Shown: positions 19,135 through 29,429, numbered from the stretch's first letter. The stretch is DNA of 64,000 bases from Gluconobacter oxydans (GCF_006539685.1 NZ_BJNM01000011.1:24131-88130); one strand, 5' to 3'. Notes: a model not told the origin generated them from the letters alone. Made by a program: numbers and translations.

Positions 19135-19884
19135 ATGGCCGGTCATTCACAGTTTAAGAACATCATGCACCGCAAGGGTGCGCAGGATGCCAAGCGCGCC
19201 AAGCAGTTCGCCAAGGTCCTGCGTGAGATCACGGTTGCGACGCGCTCGGGCCTGCCGGATCCGACGTCCAACCCCCGTCTGCGTGCCGCGATTTCCATGG
19301 CGCGTGAAGTCAACATGCCCAAGGACAATGTCGAGCGTGCCATCAAGAAGGCGTCCGGTGCTGCCGGTGGCGACGACTATGTGGAAGTGCGTTACGAGGG
19401 CTACGGCCCGGCCGGCGTTGCGATCATCGTTGAAGGCCTGACGGACAACCGCAACCGGACGGCAGGTGAAGTCCGTGCCGCGTTCTCCAAGCATGGCGGG
19501 TCACTGGGTGAGACGAACTCGGTGTCCTTCATGTTCCAGCGTCTGGGCGTGATCAGCTATCCGCTGGATGTGGCTTCCGAGGACGAGATGCTGGAAGCCG
19601 CGATTGAAGCCGGTGCGGATAATGCCGAGACGACCGAAGAAGGCCACGAAGTGACCTGCGCGATGGAGAATTTCTTCGCCGTGCGTGATGCGCTTGAGAG
19701 CCGTTTTGGTGAGCCGCAGTCGGCCAAGCTCGACTGGCGCCCGGAAAACAGCGTGACGCTGGACGAAGACAAGGCGCGTTCGGTCATGAAGCTGATCGAC
19801 GTGCTGGAAGACAGCGACGACATCCAGGCTGTCTATGCGAACTTCGATATTCCCGACGATGTGGCTGAGGCGCTGGCTGCTTGA
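19135..19884 (+). CDS. yebC: YebC/PmpR-family protein
   Basis: This 249-residue member of the YebC/TACO1 family has the canonical opening [21 protein letters not shown] and the conserved [14 protein letters not shown] block. It ends in a region with [15 protein letters not shown]. The family was annotated as transcription regulators, and YebC has more recently been tied to translation of proline-rich stretches (established for homologues). That would suit this genome, whose TolA-like protein is very proline-rich, but the link is only inference. A strong GGAAGGAG precedes the ATG. Its TGA overlaps the ruvC TTG start, as in the common yebC-ruvCAB cluster. Confidence 0.93.
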   Translation: MAGHSQFKNIMHRKGAQDAKRAKQFAKVLREITVATRSGLPDPTSNPRLRAAISMAREVNMPKDNVERAIKKASGAAGGDDYVEVRYEGYGPAGVAIIVEGLTDNRNRTAGEVRAAFSKHGGSLGETNSVSFMFQRLGVISYPLDVASEDEMLEAAIEAGADNAETTEEGHEVTCAMENFFAVRDALESRFGEPQSAKLDWRPENSVTLDEDKARSVMKLIDVLEDSDDIQAVYANFDIPDDVAEALAA

Positions 19885-20387
19885 TCCGCCTGATGGGCAT
19901 TGACCCCGGCCTGCGTTTCATGGGCTGGGGCATCATCGACGTGGACGGCAATCATCTCAAGCATGTGGCTTCGGGTGTGATCGGGACCGATGGGTCCGAA
20001 TCCGTGCCGCTGCGTCTGTGTGAACTTCACGGCGCACTCAAGAAGCTGATCCGCGAATATGCGCCGGCCGAGGCGGCTGTTGAGGAGACTTATGTCAACC
20101 GCAACGGCTCCTCGACGCTCAAGCTCGGCTATGCGCGTGGGGTGGCTCTGCTGACGCCCGCCTATGAAGGGCTGCCGGTTGCGGAATACGGGGCGATGAC
20201 GGTCAAGAAATCCGTGGTCGGGACCGGATCGGCGAGCAAGGAACAGGTGACGATGATGGTGAAGCGGCTTCTGCCGGGGGCGGAGATCCGCAAGGCTGAC
20301 GCCTCCGATGCGCTGGCGGTTGCGATCTGTCATGCCCATCATCGTGCAAGTGCGGCCCATGTCGTGGCCGGAAAGCGCATGGCATGA
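19881..20387 (+). CDS. ruvC: Holliday junction resolvase RuvC
   Basis: This 168-residue endonuclease has the RNase H-like catalytic acids. The first Asp is in [14 protein letters not shown], the Glu in [18 protein letters not shown], and the last Asp pair in [17 protein letters not shown]. It cuts Holliday junctions after RuvAB branch migration. The TTG at 19881 overlaps the yebC stop, and its own stop overlaps ruvA by four bases. An ATG at 19893 is an alternative but would remove conserved N-terminal residues. Confidence 0.95.
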   Translation: MIRLMGIDPGLRFMGWGIIDVDGNHLKHVASGVIGTDGSESVPLRLCELHGALKKLIREYAPAEAAVEETYVNRNGSSTLKLGYARGVALLTPAYEGLPVAEYGAMTVKKSVVGTGSASKEQVTMMVKRLLPGAEIRKADASDALAVAICHAHHRASAAHVVAGKRMA

Positions 20388-20986
20388 TCGGGCAGTTGAC
20401 CGGACTTGTCGGGCAGATCGAAGGCGAGCGCTGTATCGTGGACGTCAATGGTGTGGGGTACGTGGTTTCGGCCTCGACCCGCACGCTGGCGGTACTGCCT
20501 CAGCCGCCGTCTGTGGCGCGCGTATTGATCGAGACGATCGTGCGCGAGGATGCAATCCAGCTTTTCGGTTTTGCGACGACGGATGAAAGGGACTGGTTCC
20601 GGCTGCTGACGACTGTGCAGAGCGTGGGCGCGAAAGTGGCGCTGGCGATCCTATCGGCGAACAATCCGGGCGAGCTTCTGCTGGCCATCAATGCCGGAGA
20701 CAAGGGCTCGCTGACCCGCGCGGCCGGTGTCGGGCCGCGTCTGGCGGACCGGATCCTGAGCGAGTTGCGCAACAAGGTTGCGAAAATGCCGGGCGGGGGC
20801 GGGACCGTGTCCGCGCCGGGGATCGTTTCGGGGCCGAGTGTCGAGAATGATGCGCTGCTGGCGCTGGCGGGGCTCGGATTCCGTCGGGCCGAAGCCTGGC
20901 CTGTTCTGAGCAAGGTGCTGGCCGAGAACGAGAATGCGACGCTTGATCTGGCGATCCGGCTGAGCCTGAAGGATCTCGCGCGATGA
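20384..20986 (+). CDS. ruvA: Holliday junction DNA helicase subunit RuvA
   Basis: This 200-residue RuvA starts with the N-terminal OB-fold domain ([15 protein letters not shown] and GVGYVVSAS). It continues with tandem helix-hairpin-helix motifs ([13 protein letters not shown] and [16 protein letters not shown]) and ends with the small domain III that binds RuvB, after a Gly-rich linker. It forms the tetramer that holds the junction. It overlaps ruvC and ruvB by four bases each. Confidence 0.95.
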   Translation: MIGQLTGLVGQIEGERCIVDVNGVGYVVSASTRTLAVLPQPPSVARVLIETIVREDAIQLFGFATTDERDWFRLLTTVQSVGAKVALAILSANNPGELLLAINAGDKGSLTRAAGVGPRLADRILSELRNKVAKMPGGGGTVSAPGIVSGPSVENDALLALAGLGFRRAEAWPVLSKVLAENENATLDLAIRLSLKDLAR

Positions 20987-22032
20987 GCGACGACTATCGC
21001 GAAACCGATCCGACCCGTCAGCCCGAGGATATGGGCGAGGGCAGTCTGCGGCCTGAAACGCTTGCGGATTTTACGGGCCAGAAAGCCAGCCGCGAAAATC
21101 TGGCGATTTTTATCGAGGCGGCTCGGGCCCGGAATGAAGCGCTGGATCATGTCCTGCTGCACGGGCCTCCGGGTCTGGGCAAGACGACGTTGGCACAGAT
21201 CGTGGCACGTGAGCTGGGTGTGGGGTTTCGGGCGACGTCCGGGCCGGTCATCCAGCGAGCGGGTGATCTGGCGGCGATCCTGACGAATCTCCAGCCGCGT
21301 GATGTGCTGTTCATTGACGAAATCCACCGTCTTCAGCCGGCGATTGAGGAAGTGCTCTATCCGGCGATGGAGGACTTCCAGCTTGACCTGATCATCGGCG
21401 AAGGGCCGGCTGCGCGGTCCGTGCGCATTGATCTGGCGCCGTTCACGCTTGTGGCCGCGACCACGCGGGCCGGTCTGCTGGCCACGCCTCTGCGGGACCG
21501 GTTCGGGATCCCGCTGCGGCTGGTGTTCTATACGCCGGAAGAACTTCGGGCGATCGTCTCGCGCGGGGCTCTGAAGCTCGGAATGCGCCTGACGGATGAC
21601 GGGGCGGAAGAAATCGCCCGCCGGTCGCGTGGGACGCCGCGTATCGCCGGGCGTCTGCTGCGCCGGGTGCGGGATTTCGCGCTGGTGTCGAAGCATGCGG
21701 TCGTGGACCGGGCGCTGGCGGATGCGGCTCTGGGGCGGCTTGAGGTTGATGAGCGCGGGCTGGATGCGATGGACCGGCGCTACCTCAAGCGGATTGCCGA
21801 GCATCATCATGGCGGTCCGGTTGGTGTGGAGACGCTGGCGGCGGGGCTTGCCGAAGCGCGCGATACGCTGGAAGACGTGATCGAGCCCTACCTGATCCAG
21901 GAAGGGCTGGTTCTGAGAACGGCCCGCGGGCGGATGCTGGGTGAGGCGGGATGGCGTCATCTCGGTCTGACGCCGCCGGCGAGCCAGGTGGATCTGCTCT
22001 CCTCGCTGGAGCAGGACGATTCCGCGCCCTGA
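20983..22032 (+). CDS. ruvB: Holliday junction DNA helicase subunit RuvB
   Basis: This is a 349-residue AAA+ motor. Walker A is GPPGLGKTT, Walker B is [11 protein letters not shown], sensor 1 is [18 protein letters not shown], and the RuvB-specific [16 protein letters not shown] is present. The C-terminal winged helix includes TARGRML and a downstream GWRHLGL. It drives branch migration with RuvA. It overlaps ruvA by four bases (ATGA) and is followed 52 bases later by ybgC. Confidence 0.96.
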   Translation: MSDDYRETDPTRQPEDMGEGSLRPETLADFTGQKASRENLAIFIEAARARNEALDHVLLHGPPGLGKTTLAQIVARELGVGFRATSGPVIQRAGDLAAILTNLQPRDVLFIDEIHRLQPAIEEVLYPAMEDFQLDLIIGEGPAARSVRIDLAPFTLVAATTRAGLLATPLRDRFGIPLRLVFYTPEELRAIVSRGALKLGMRLTDDGAEEIARRSRGTPRIAGRLLRRVRDFALVSKHAVVDRALADAALGRLEVDERGLDAMDRRYLKRIAEHHHGGPVGVETLAAGLAEARDTLEDVIEPYLIQEGLVLRTARGRMLGEAGWRHLGLTPPASQVDLLSSLEQDDSAP

Positions 22033-22084
22033 AAGGCCCTGAACACGGTTCGGGGTATGGGCGCACCATGACTGGAGAAACAGT

Positions 22085-22510
22085 ATGGCCACGCACAAGA
22101 TCAGGTTCCGGGTTTATTACGAAGACACCGATGCGGGCGGTATCGTCTATCACGCCCGCTATCTGGGCTTTGCCGAGCGTGCGCGGAGCGAGGCGATGCG
22201 GGATGCGGATGCGTCCGTCACCGAGCTTTTGAACGATTTCGGACTGGTCTTCGTCGTGCGTCAGGCTGCACTCCGGTACCGCTCCCCGCTCCGACTCGAT
22301 GATGAGATGGAAATCGAGACGGCGCTGGAGGCCATGACTCCGACGCGGCTGAAACTTTGTCAGACGGTCCGGAATTATTCCGGGGGTGGCGATACGGCTA
22401 CGGTTATCGACGTTGAGCTGGCCTGTCTGAACGCTGCTGACATGAAACCTGCCAAAATTCCGCCTCGGTGGCGTGATGCAGTAAGAAAACTGGAGGCAGG
22501 AGAGGTCTGA
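22085..22510 (+). CDS. ybgC: YbgC-type acyl-CoA thioesterase of the Tol-Pal cluster
   Basis: This 141-residue hot-dog-fold protein has the catalytic signature RVYYEDTDAGGIVYHARYLGFAERARSE, with the Asp of DTDAGG as the active residue of 4-hydroxybenzoyl-CoA-type thioesterases. YbgC hydrolyses short-chain or phospholipid-linked acyl thioesters and accompanies tolQRAB in many proteobacteria. A GGAG lies just upstream of the ATG. It is 77 bases from the tolQ start and probably leads the tol operon. Confidence 0.9.
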   Translation: MATHKIRFRVYYEDTDAGGIVYHARYLGFAERARSEAMRDADASVTELLNDFGLVFVVRQAALRYRSPLRLDDEMEIETALEAMTPTRLKLCQTVRNYSGGGDTATVIDVELACLNAADMKPAKIPPRWRDAVRKLEAGEV

Positions 22511-22587
22511 CCCACTTTCCTGTTTCGTCATGAAGTGCAATGGAGAGTCCTGACCCGCAAGGGACAGGATCTGTACAGGAGAGAACA

Positions 22588-23331
22588 GTGGATCATGAGG
22601 TAAGTTCGAGTGCGCTTGGGGCGGTCGGTGCGACTGGTCTATCGCCTCTGGACCTGTTCCTGCACGCCTCCATCGTTGTAAAGCTGGTGATGCTGGGTCT
22701 GCTGCTGTGCAGCGCCGGCGTATGGGCGATCATCGCGGAAAAAATCATTCTCATCCGTCGCGTCAACCGTGAGGCGACCGAGTTCGAGGACCGTTTCTGG
22801 TCGGGCGGATCGCTTGACGATCTTTACGAATCCGATGGTGCGCGTCCGACGCATCCGATGGCGGCCGTGTTCGGTGCGGCCATGGGTGAGTGGCGCCGTT
22901 CGGCCCGGATTGGCGGAATTGACCTGTCGCGGGGTGGCGTGCGTGAGCGCGTGGACCGCGCGATCGACATCACCATCATGCGTGAGAACGACCGTCTGAC
23001 GCGCCGTCTGATCTTCCTTGCGACGATCGGCCCGGTGGCACCGTTCGTCGGTCTGTTCGGAACAGTCTGGGGCATCATGCATTCCTTCGCGTCCATCGCG
23101 CAGATGCACAACACGAACCTTTCGGTCGTGGCGCCTGGTATTTCCGAAGCCCTGTTCGCCACGGCGATCGGCCTCGTGACGGCCATTCCGGCCTATATCG
23201 CCTATAACGGTCTGAGCAATTCCTTCGAGAAGTTCGCTGACCGCATGGAAGCCTTCGGCACCGAGTTCGCTGCCATCCTGTCGCGTCAGTCCGAGGAACG
23301 TGCGGATGATACGACCGGCGGAAAGGCCTGA
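22588..23331 (+). CDS. tolQ: TolQ, proton channel subunit of the Tol-Pal motor
   Basis: This 247-residue protein of the TolQ/ExbB/MotA type has three membrane helices: about residues 22-50 ([19 protein letters not shown]), 130-150 and 165-190. It also has the conserved second and third helix regions ([16 protein letters not shown] and [26 protein letters not shown]). With TolR it uses the proton gradient to energise TolA during cell constriction. I chose the GTG at 22588 because AGGAGA lies five bases before it. An ATG at 22540 lacks a ribosome-binding site. Confidence 0.93.
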   Translation: MDHEVSSSALGAVGATGLSPLDLFLHASIVVKLVMLGLLLCSAGVWAIIAEKIILIRRVNREATEFEDRFWSGGSLDDLYESDGARPTHPMAAVFGAAMGEWRRSARIGGIDLSRGGVRERVDRAIDITIMRENDRLTRRLIFLATIGPVAPFVGLFGTVWGIMHSFASIAQMHNTNLSVVAPGISEALFATAIGLVTAIPAYIAYNGLSNSFEKFADRMEAFGTEFAAILSRQSEERADDTTGGKA

Positions 23332-23334
23332 ACC

Positions 23335-23775
<441 letters not shown>

Positions 23776-23787
23776 GAGGCCGCTGCC

Positions 23788-24783
23788 GTGGTGCGTCCAC
23801 GCCGCTCTGACAACAGGCGCTTTCGTCATGCGCTTTACGGATCAGCCGCCATTCATCTGGGGCTGATCGCGTATCTGCTTGTGCAGATCCCCCCCGAAAA
23901 ACCGCCCGAGCCACCGGAGCCCCCCACGGTTCAGATGGAATTCGAGCAGGCAGGACCGCCGACCCATCCGGTCAAGGGCGATCATCCGGCGCCTGCGCCC
24001 GCTCCGGCCCCTGCACCCGTAAAGAACGAGGCCCCTCCCGCCCCGACGCCGCCCCTGAAGGCGCCGACGGAAGAGCCGCCTCCGCCCCCACCGCCGCCTC
24101 AGTCCGTGCCGCCTCCGCCGGAGACGCCGCCGCAGAAGCTGCCGGACATCAAGCTGCCGCCGAAGATGACGGATGAGTCGCCCGAGCCTGTGCCAGCATC
24201 GCCGCCCAAGCCGTCACCGCCGTCCAAATCGACGATGGTTGCACCGCCGAGCCCGCAGACGCAGAAGGCCGACAAGCTGCCGGATATGCCGAAATTCTCG
24301 CATATGACGCAGCCGAACGCGGCCAAGAAGACGGAAGCGGACAGTCATTCGCTGCTGGCGACGCTGGATAATTTCCGGGCGGACCAGAAGCAGACCCATG
24401 CGCCGACCGCGAAGGCCAATCCGCCGCAGGGTGGTGCGCCGAACGGGGGCGGGGTGCCGAATGGTGACATTACCAAGTCCCTGTCCATGGCGGATCAGAA
24501 GGCCATCGGTGGCTCCGTGCGCCGCTGCTATACCGAAGACACCGAAGCGCGGAACTATGCGAGCTTTGTCGCGCATATGGTTGTGACCGTTGATGCGACC
24601 GGCGAGGCCCGGATTGTCAAATTTGCGCCTGAAACGGCTGCGAAGATGGCTGCAGATCCGTCTTACCGCGTTCTGGCGGAGCGGGCGCGGGATGCGGTGC
24701 TGAGCCCCACCTGTGCCCATCTGCCCATTCCCTCCAAGATGCTTGGTCAGACGCATGAGCTGCGTTTTGTCTTCAGGCCGTAA
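23788..24783 (+). CDS. tolA: TolA-like energy transducer
   Basis: This 331-residue protein has a short basic cytoplasmic end and one membrane helix (about residues 15-33, GSAAIHLGLIAYLLVQI). A long Pro-rich spacer reaches to about residue 135, with runs such as EPPPPPPPP. The C-terminal globular part contains RRCYTEDTEARNYASFVAHMVVTVDATGEARIVKF. Position and architecture make it TolA, though the spacer is proline-based rather than the Ala/Lys helix of E. coli, so it could be described as TonB-like. A GTG at 23788 is used as start, 12 bases after tolR. Poly-proline tracts may need EF-P for translation. Confidence 0.85.
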   Translation: MVRPRRSDNRRFRHALYGSAAIHLGLIAYLLVQIPPEKPPEPPEPPTVQMEFEQAGPPTHPVKGDHPAPAPAPAPAPVKNEAPPAPTPPLKAPTEEPPPPPPPPQSVPPPPETPPQKLPDIKLPPKMTDESPEPVPASPPKPSPPSKSTMVAPPSPQTQKADKLPDMPKFSHMTQPNAAKKTEADSHSLLATLDNFRADQKQTHAPTAKANPPQGGAPNGGGVPNGDITKSLSMADQKAIGGSVRRCYTEDTEARNYASFVAHMVVTVDATGEARIVKFAPETAAKMAADPSYRVLAERARDAVLSPTCAHLPIPSKMLGQTHELRFVFRP

Positions 24784-24799
24784 TCCACGAGGAAGTCTC

Positions 24800-26161
24800 A
24801 TGTCCTTCATTCCCAATACCGAAGCCGAGGCCCTGAGCGCGCTGTTTTCGCGCCGCTCCGTTCTGGGAGCGACCGCCGCGGGCGGTCTCCTGGCGACGCC
24901 TCTGGCGGCCTTTGCTCAGTCCGGTGCGGCCTCCGGCCCCGGTGAAGCAGAAATCACCGTCGATCAGGCCCGTCAGGAGCCGATTCCCATCGTTGTTCCG
25001 AATTTCGGGGCAGGGCTGGGTGAGCAGATCTCCGGCGTGATCACGTCCGACCTGAACGGAACCGGTCTGTTCAAGGTCATGAGCGGCAGTGTGCCGCCCG
25101 GCTCTACGCCGGATTTCAGCGCGCTCAAAGCCCAGGGCGCCCGCGCGGCCGTGGCCGGTCAGGCCGTTGGTGCGGGAAGTGTGCGCGTCGAGATGCGTCT
25201 GTGGGATGTGCTCTCCGGACAGCAGCTTCAGGGCACGGCCTATACGGCGTCCAACAGCAACTGGCGCCGGATTGCGCATATCATTGCTGACGTGATCTAT
25301 GAGCGGATGCTGGGTGAGAAGGGCTATTTCGATACCCGCATCGCCTATATCGCCCGCACCGGTCCGCGCCATCACCAGATCACGCGTCTGGCCCTGATGG
25401 ATCAGGATGGCGCCAACGAGCGCATGCTGACGGGTGGCGAGTGGCTGACGCTGACGCCGCGTTTCAACCCGGTGCGCGATCAGATCGCGTTCATGTCCTA
25501 CGCCAACAACCGTCCGCGCGTGTATCTGTTCGATCTGGCTTCTGGCCGGCAGCAGATTCTGGGCGAGTTCGCGGGCATTTCCTTTGCGCCGCGCTTCTCG
25601 CCGACAGGTGGCTCGGTGGTGCTGTCCGCTACACGCGGGGGCGGGTCTGACATCTTCGTTGTCGATCTGGCTTCCCGTGCGAAGCGGCAGATCACCAATT
25701 CCAATGGCGCGATCGACACCAGCCCGTGCTTCAGCCCGGATGGTAGCCAGATCGTCTTCAACTCCGATCGTGGTGGCAGCCCCCAGCTCTACATCATGAG
25801 TGCATCCGGTGGGGCGGCGAAGCGGATTTCCTATGGCAGTGGCCAGTATGGATCCCCGGTCTGGTCCCCGCGTGGAGATCTGATCGCCTTTACCCGGATT
25901 GGCAGCGGCGGGTTCTCGCTCGGTGTCATGAACCCGGATGGTACGGGCGAGCGTATCCTGACGCAGGGCTTCACGGTTGATGGGGCGACGTTCTGTCCGA
26001 ACGGTCGTGTGCTGGCGTTCTGCCGCCAGAGCGCGTCCGGTGCGGGCGGTGCGGGTTTTGCGTCCGGGATTGGTACGATCGATATTACGGGCTTCAACGA
26101 GCGTCCGATCCGGATCTCGACGGGGGCGTCCGACCCGGCCTGGTCTCCGCGGAACGGCTGA
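24800..26161 (+). CDS. tolB: TolB, periplasmic beta-propeller of the Tol-Pal system
   Basis: This 453-residue protein has an N-terminal domain (EITVDQARQEPIPIVVPNF) and a six-bladed beta-propeller with repeats such as LTPRFNPVRDQIAFMSY, FSPTGGSVVLSATRGG, FSPDGSQIVFNSDRGG and WSPRGDLIAFTR. It docks with Pal and TolA in the periplasm. The export signal is notable: SRRSVLG followed by a moderately hydrophobic segment and AFA looks like a twin-arginine signal. The start at 24800 is set by GAGGA upstream. A perfect terminator follows, so tolB closes this operon. Confidence 0.93.
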   Translation: MSFIPNTEAEALSALFSRRSVLGATAAGGLLATPLAAFAQSGAASGPGEAEITVDQARQEPIPIVVPNFGAGLGEQISGVITSDLNGTGLFKVMSGSVPPGSTPDFSALKAQGARAAVAGQAVGAGSVRVEMRLWDVLSGQQLQGTAYTASNSNWRRIAHIIADVIYERMLGEKGYFDTRIAYIARTGPRHHQITRLALMDQDGANERMLTGGEWLTLTPRFNPVRDQIAFMSYANNRPRVYLFDLASGRQQILGEFAGISFAPRFSPTGGSVVLSATRGGGSDIFVVDLASRAKRQITNSNGAIDTSPCFSPDGSQIVFNSDRGGSPQLYIMSASGGAAKRISYGSGQYGSPVWSPRGDLIAFTRIGSGGFSLGVMNPDGTGERILTQGFTVDGATFCPNGRVLAFCRQSASGAGGAGFASGIGTIDITGFNERPIRISTGASDPAWSPRNG

Positions 26162-26169
26162 GGTCAGGC

Positions 26170-26200
26170 TCCGCGCTTTCAGTTGGAAAGCGCGGATTTT
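26170..26200 (+). terminator. intrinsic terminator after tolB
   Basis: TCCGCGCTTTC (26170-26180) pairs perfectly with GAAAGCGCGGA (26186-26196), followed by TTTT. It lies nine bases after the tolB stop and separates pal transcription from tolQRAB. Confidence 0.88.
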
Positions 26201-26648
26201 CAGGGGCGGAAAACCCCTTTTTCCAGCGTCCCGTTGCGGCGTTGATTCGGTCTGTGGTCGTCAGGGGCATGCAGACCGGCTCCGGGTGCTACGCCTGCAA
26301 CGCTTGGCTGCCACGCGGGCAGCGCATGTATTCAAACTGCAAAACTTCAATGGTGAGACGAATATGGCGGAATTCTGCCACATTCGTCAGAGCCGGTGTG
26401 ACATTTCTGCCGAGTTTTGTGGTTCCGAAACTGAATCGAACTTTCCGGCCTCAACCCGCGTTAACACGACACTTGACCCATGATTTGAGTCATGAGTATG
26501 GGCGCTTATGGCCACCGGTTTTCAGGCGCGGCAGACAGGGATCGAAACCGACTCCTGCTTGTTCCGGTCTGGAAAGAAGTGGTCCGGGATAACGCGGCAT
26601 TTTCCGCATTCGGTTCCAGATGTGGGGCCGTTCTCAGGATTGAGACAC
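26201..26648 (+). promoter_or_regulatory. pal: long leader region of pal
   Basis: Between the tolB terminator and pal lie 448 bases without a believable gene. They contain a 32-base imperfect palindrome (26357-26388) and a promoter-like TTGACC at 26473-26478 with TATGGG 18 bases on. A small dyad CATGA-N6-TCATG (26479-26494) sits in the promoter spacer. A weak AGGA ribosome-binding site precedes the pal ATG. Open frames across the area have no recognisable content. Confidence 0.5.
26357..26388. repeat. 32-bp imperfect palindrome upstream of pal
   Basis: Two 16-base arms meet at a central GAATTC. They begin with GACGAAT and end with ATTCGTC. In the 16 pairs there is one mismatch (A/C) and one G-T. 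No T-run follows, so a terminator is unlikely; a dimeric regulator site or an RNA hairpin in the leader is more likely. Confidence 0.7.
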
Positions 26649-27128
26649 ATGAAGTTCAAGGTATTTGGCGCGCTTGGTCTGGCGCTTGTTCTCGCAGCCT
26701 GTTCCAACGGCAACACCAACAAGGGTGACAGCACCGGCGCTGGCGCCGTGGCTCAGGAAGCCGGCCCGACGCCCGGCAGCGAAGCCGATCTGGTCGCCAA
26801 TGTCGGCGATCGCGTCTTCTACGAGCTGAACCAGTCCCAGCTTTCTGAAGAAGCCCGCGCAACGCTGGACAAGCAGGTTGCCTGGCTCGCCAAGTACCCG
26901 CAGGTCAGCATCCAGGTTGCTGGCAACTGCGATGACCGCGGCACGGAAGAGTACAACATTGCTCTCGGCCAGCGTCGTGCAAACGCAGCCCGTGACTATC
27001 TGGTCGCCAAGGGCGTGAGCGCTTCGCGCATCACCACGATCTCCTACGGCAAGGACCGTCCGACCGCCGATGGCGATGACGAGCAGTCCTGGGCCCAGAA
27101 CCGTAACGCCATCACGTCTGTTCGCTGA
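26649..27128 (+). CDS. pal: Pal, peptidoglycan-associated lipoprotein
   Basis: This 159-residue lipoprotein has a signal ending in the lipobox LAAC (Cys about residue 18). A short linker and an OmpA-like domain follow. Peptidoglycan-binding residues can be read in VAGNCDDRGTEEYNIALGQRRANAARDYL, with the final GKDRPTADGDDEQSWAQNRNAI. It anchors the outer membrane to the wall and binds TolB. The start at 26649 gives the lipoprotein signal. Upstream in-frame ATGs add residues with no signal function. Confidence 0.95.
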   Translation: MKFKVFGALGLALVLAACSNGNTNKGDSTGAGAVAQEAGPTPGSEADLVANVGDRVFYELNQSQLSEEARATLDKQVAWLAKYPQVSIQVAGNCDDRGTEEYNIALGQRRANAARDYLVAKGVSASRITTISYGKDRPTADGDDEQSWAQNRNAITSVR

Positions 27129-27164
27129 GCCGACGTTTCAGGCCTGACGGACTGGGATGATGAG

Positions 27165-27200
27165 CGGCCGGGGGATTATCCCCCGGCCGTTTCTGTTTTA
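27165..27200 (+). terminator. intrinsic terminator after pal
   Basis: CGGCCGGGGGA (27165-27175) pairs perfectly with TCCCCCGGCCG (27179-27189) around a three-base loop, followed by TTTCTGTTTT. The downstream cpoB gene therefore probably has its own promoter or is expressed by read-through. Confidence 0.85.
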
Positions 27201-27271
27201 TGACTGGGCCATGTCGCACGCGAGACCTGCCTGCGTGCCCGTGACCGTGAGTTTGTCTCAGGAGATCCGTT

Positions 27272-28138
27272 ATGGTGCTGTCCCGTTCCCTGCGTGCCGT
27301 CTTTCTGGGCACGGCTCTTTCCGTCCTGTCGCCCGTCGTCCCGGCGCTGGCACAGGATGCCCCTGACAGCGGGGAAATTTCTTCACGCGAAGCCATTGCT
27401 CTGCAGGACCAGATCGCATCCCTGCGGCAACAGCTTTCTCAGGTTCAGAACGGTGGGGGGCTCGCTGCGCCAAGCACGACGGCGGTTCCGCAGGTTTCGG
27501 CCGCAGATGGCAATCTGACGGCGCAGCTTCTGGAGCGTGTTTCGGCTCTGGAAGAGCAGAACCGCCAGATGCGCGGCGAGCTGGATCAGCTCAGCAATTC
27601 CGTCCGGGACAATCAGGCCAGCGTGTCCAAGCAGATTTCGGACATGCAGTTCGCGTCCCAGAACGGGGGCGGATCACCGGCCCCGGCTCCGGCCAAGGCC
27701 GCCACCGAGGAAAAGGCATCCGCACCTGCTGCAGAGGCCGCCGAGCAGCCGAAGACGGCTCTGGATGCCCTGAAGGCCGGAAACGCTTCCCTGCATTCGG
27801 GCAATTACACGGATGCGGAAAGCAATGCCCGCTTCGCCATCAAGACGGCGCATAGCGTGTCGGGCAAGATGGATGCGCAGTTCCTGCTGGCCCAGTCCCT
27901 GGCAGGGCAGAAGCAGTACCGTCAGTCCGCCGTTGCCTATTACGACGCCTATACCAAGGCGCCCAAATCCCTGAAGGCCCAGGATTCCCTGCTTGGCGTG
28001 GCAGCATCGATGCTGGCGCTCGGGGACAAGGGATCGGCCTGTCAGGCGCTGGACAAGCTCAAGACCGAGTTCCCCGCACCTGCGCCGCGTGTGAAGACGG
28101 CTGAGACGACGTTCCGGAGCCGCGCCGCCTGTCACTGA
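27272..28138 (+). CDS. cpoB: CpoB/YbgF, Tol-Pal accessory protein
   Basis: This 288-residue secreted protein has a signal peptide (cut after ALA near residue 27). It then has coiled-coil segments ([18 protein letters not shown] and [26 protein letters not shown]), a Pro/Ala linker and C-terminal TPR-like repeats ([28 protein letters not shown]). That layout is typical of YbgF/CpoB, which coordinates cell-wall synthesis with Tol-driven constriction. The ATG at 27272 follows CAGGAG. It is separated from pal by a terminator. Confidence 0.88.
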
Positions 28139-28161
28139 GCGATGTCTTGCTGAGTTCGGGG

Positions 28162-29397
28162 ATGGAGCATCCGGTCGGGGAGCAGGAGTTTGCCGACCGG
28201 ATGGCCAGGTTTGGTCCGTGGCCACCCGATATCGATGACGCACCGGTTGGGCTGGCTGTTTCGGGGGGCGCCGATTCCATGGCGCTCGCGTTTCTGGCCC
28301 GCCGCTGGCGGCGGAATGTTGTGGCGTTCGTCGTGGATCATGCCTTGCGCCCTGAGTCTGCCGCCGAAGCGCAACTGACGGTTCATCGTCTTGCCGGGAT
28401 GAACGTGAAGGCCCGGCTTCTGACGCTTGCGCCGTTTCCGAAAGGCCGGATGCAGGAGCGCGCACGCCATGCCCGGTTCGAAGCTCTTGAGGCAGCCTGT
28501 GTTTCGGAAGGCTGTCTGGATCTTCTGGTTGCGCATCATGCCGGGGATCAGGACGAGACGGTGTGGATGCGGCATCTGCACGCGAGCGGTCCTCTGGGGC
28601 TGAGCGGCATTCAGCCTGTCTCCGTTCGCGGGCGTATCCGGCTGGTCCGGCCGCTTCTTACGTTTCCTACGGCGCGTCTGCGCCTGACCCTGCAAGCGGA
28701 AAATCTGCCCTGGATCGAGGACCCGTCGAACGCCAACCGGCGTTTCGAGCGGGTTCGTCTGCGCCAGGACCTAACGCCGGAGCAGAGACAGGAGGCCCGT
28801 GTTCTGCAACAGGATGCCCTACAGGAACGTCTGCGCCTTGAGGCGGAACTGGCGGAAGAGCTTGGTCGCCATGCCGTCTGGTATTCGCAGGGCTGGGTTT
28901 TTCTCGGGCAGGAGGGAGTGGACGAAGAAGCCCTGTCAGTTCTGATCCGGCTGGTCTCGGGGAGTGCCTATCGTCCGGCGCGTGAGGCCGTGCGGACCCT
29001 GATGACGCAGGGATACGGAACGCTGTCGGGGGTTCAGGTCCGGCCGGCGGGGCGCTTTGGGAACGGGATTATTCTGGTGCGGGAGGAAAGGGCGCTTGGT
29101 CCGTTCGTTCCCGCGAAGGCCGGAGCGGTCTGGGATGGACGCTGGCGCCTTCTGGCCTGCGATGTTCCACAGGGGAGTCTGATCGGGTCTCTGGGGGATG
29201 CCATTCATGTGATGGATCTGCGCAGGCTGGGTGTGCCGTATGCGGCTGCCCGCTGCCTTCCGGGCGTGTGGCATGAGGGACGACTGGTTTTGGGGCCGCG
29301 TCTGGGGGAGAGGGCCTGGGGCGAATTTGCCGGTGAGGCGGATTTTGTCTGGTCGTCCGGCGTCCCTGCGACAGGAGAAAATCATTTCGGGACGTAA
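28162..29397 (+). CDS. tilS: tRNA(Ile)-lysidine synthase
   Basis: This 411-residue N-type ATP pyrophosphatase has the PP-loop [16 protein letters not shown], then [15 protein letters not shown] and [12 protein letters not shown]. The specific block is [22 protein letters not shown]. It converts cytidine 34 of tRNA(Ile) CAU to lysidine, which is essential for reading AUA. I use the ATG at 28162, though the ribosome-binding site is poor; a TTG at 28147 is also possible. The C-terminal domain is poorly conserved, as usual for TilS. It precedes ftsH, an arrangement seen across many bacteria. Confidence 0.9.
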
Positions 29398-29407
29398 AAA
29401 GAGCTTC

Positions 29408-29429
29408 AAAAACGCAAGAAATGCGTTTT
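29408..29429. terminator. probable terminator between tilS and ftsH
   Basis: AAAACGCA (29409-29416) pairs with TGCGTTTT (29422-29429) around AGAAA, 12 bases past the tilS stop. The T-run lies inside the stem arm, so termination may be partial. Confidence 0.5.

Noticed and set aside
26242..26592. Open frames in the tolB-pal gap
   Set aside because: Composition is basic and Cys/Trp-scattered, no ribosome-binding site is seen, and the region carries palindrome and promoter-like signals instead.
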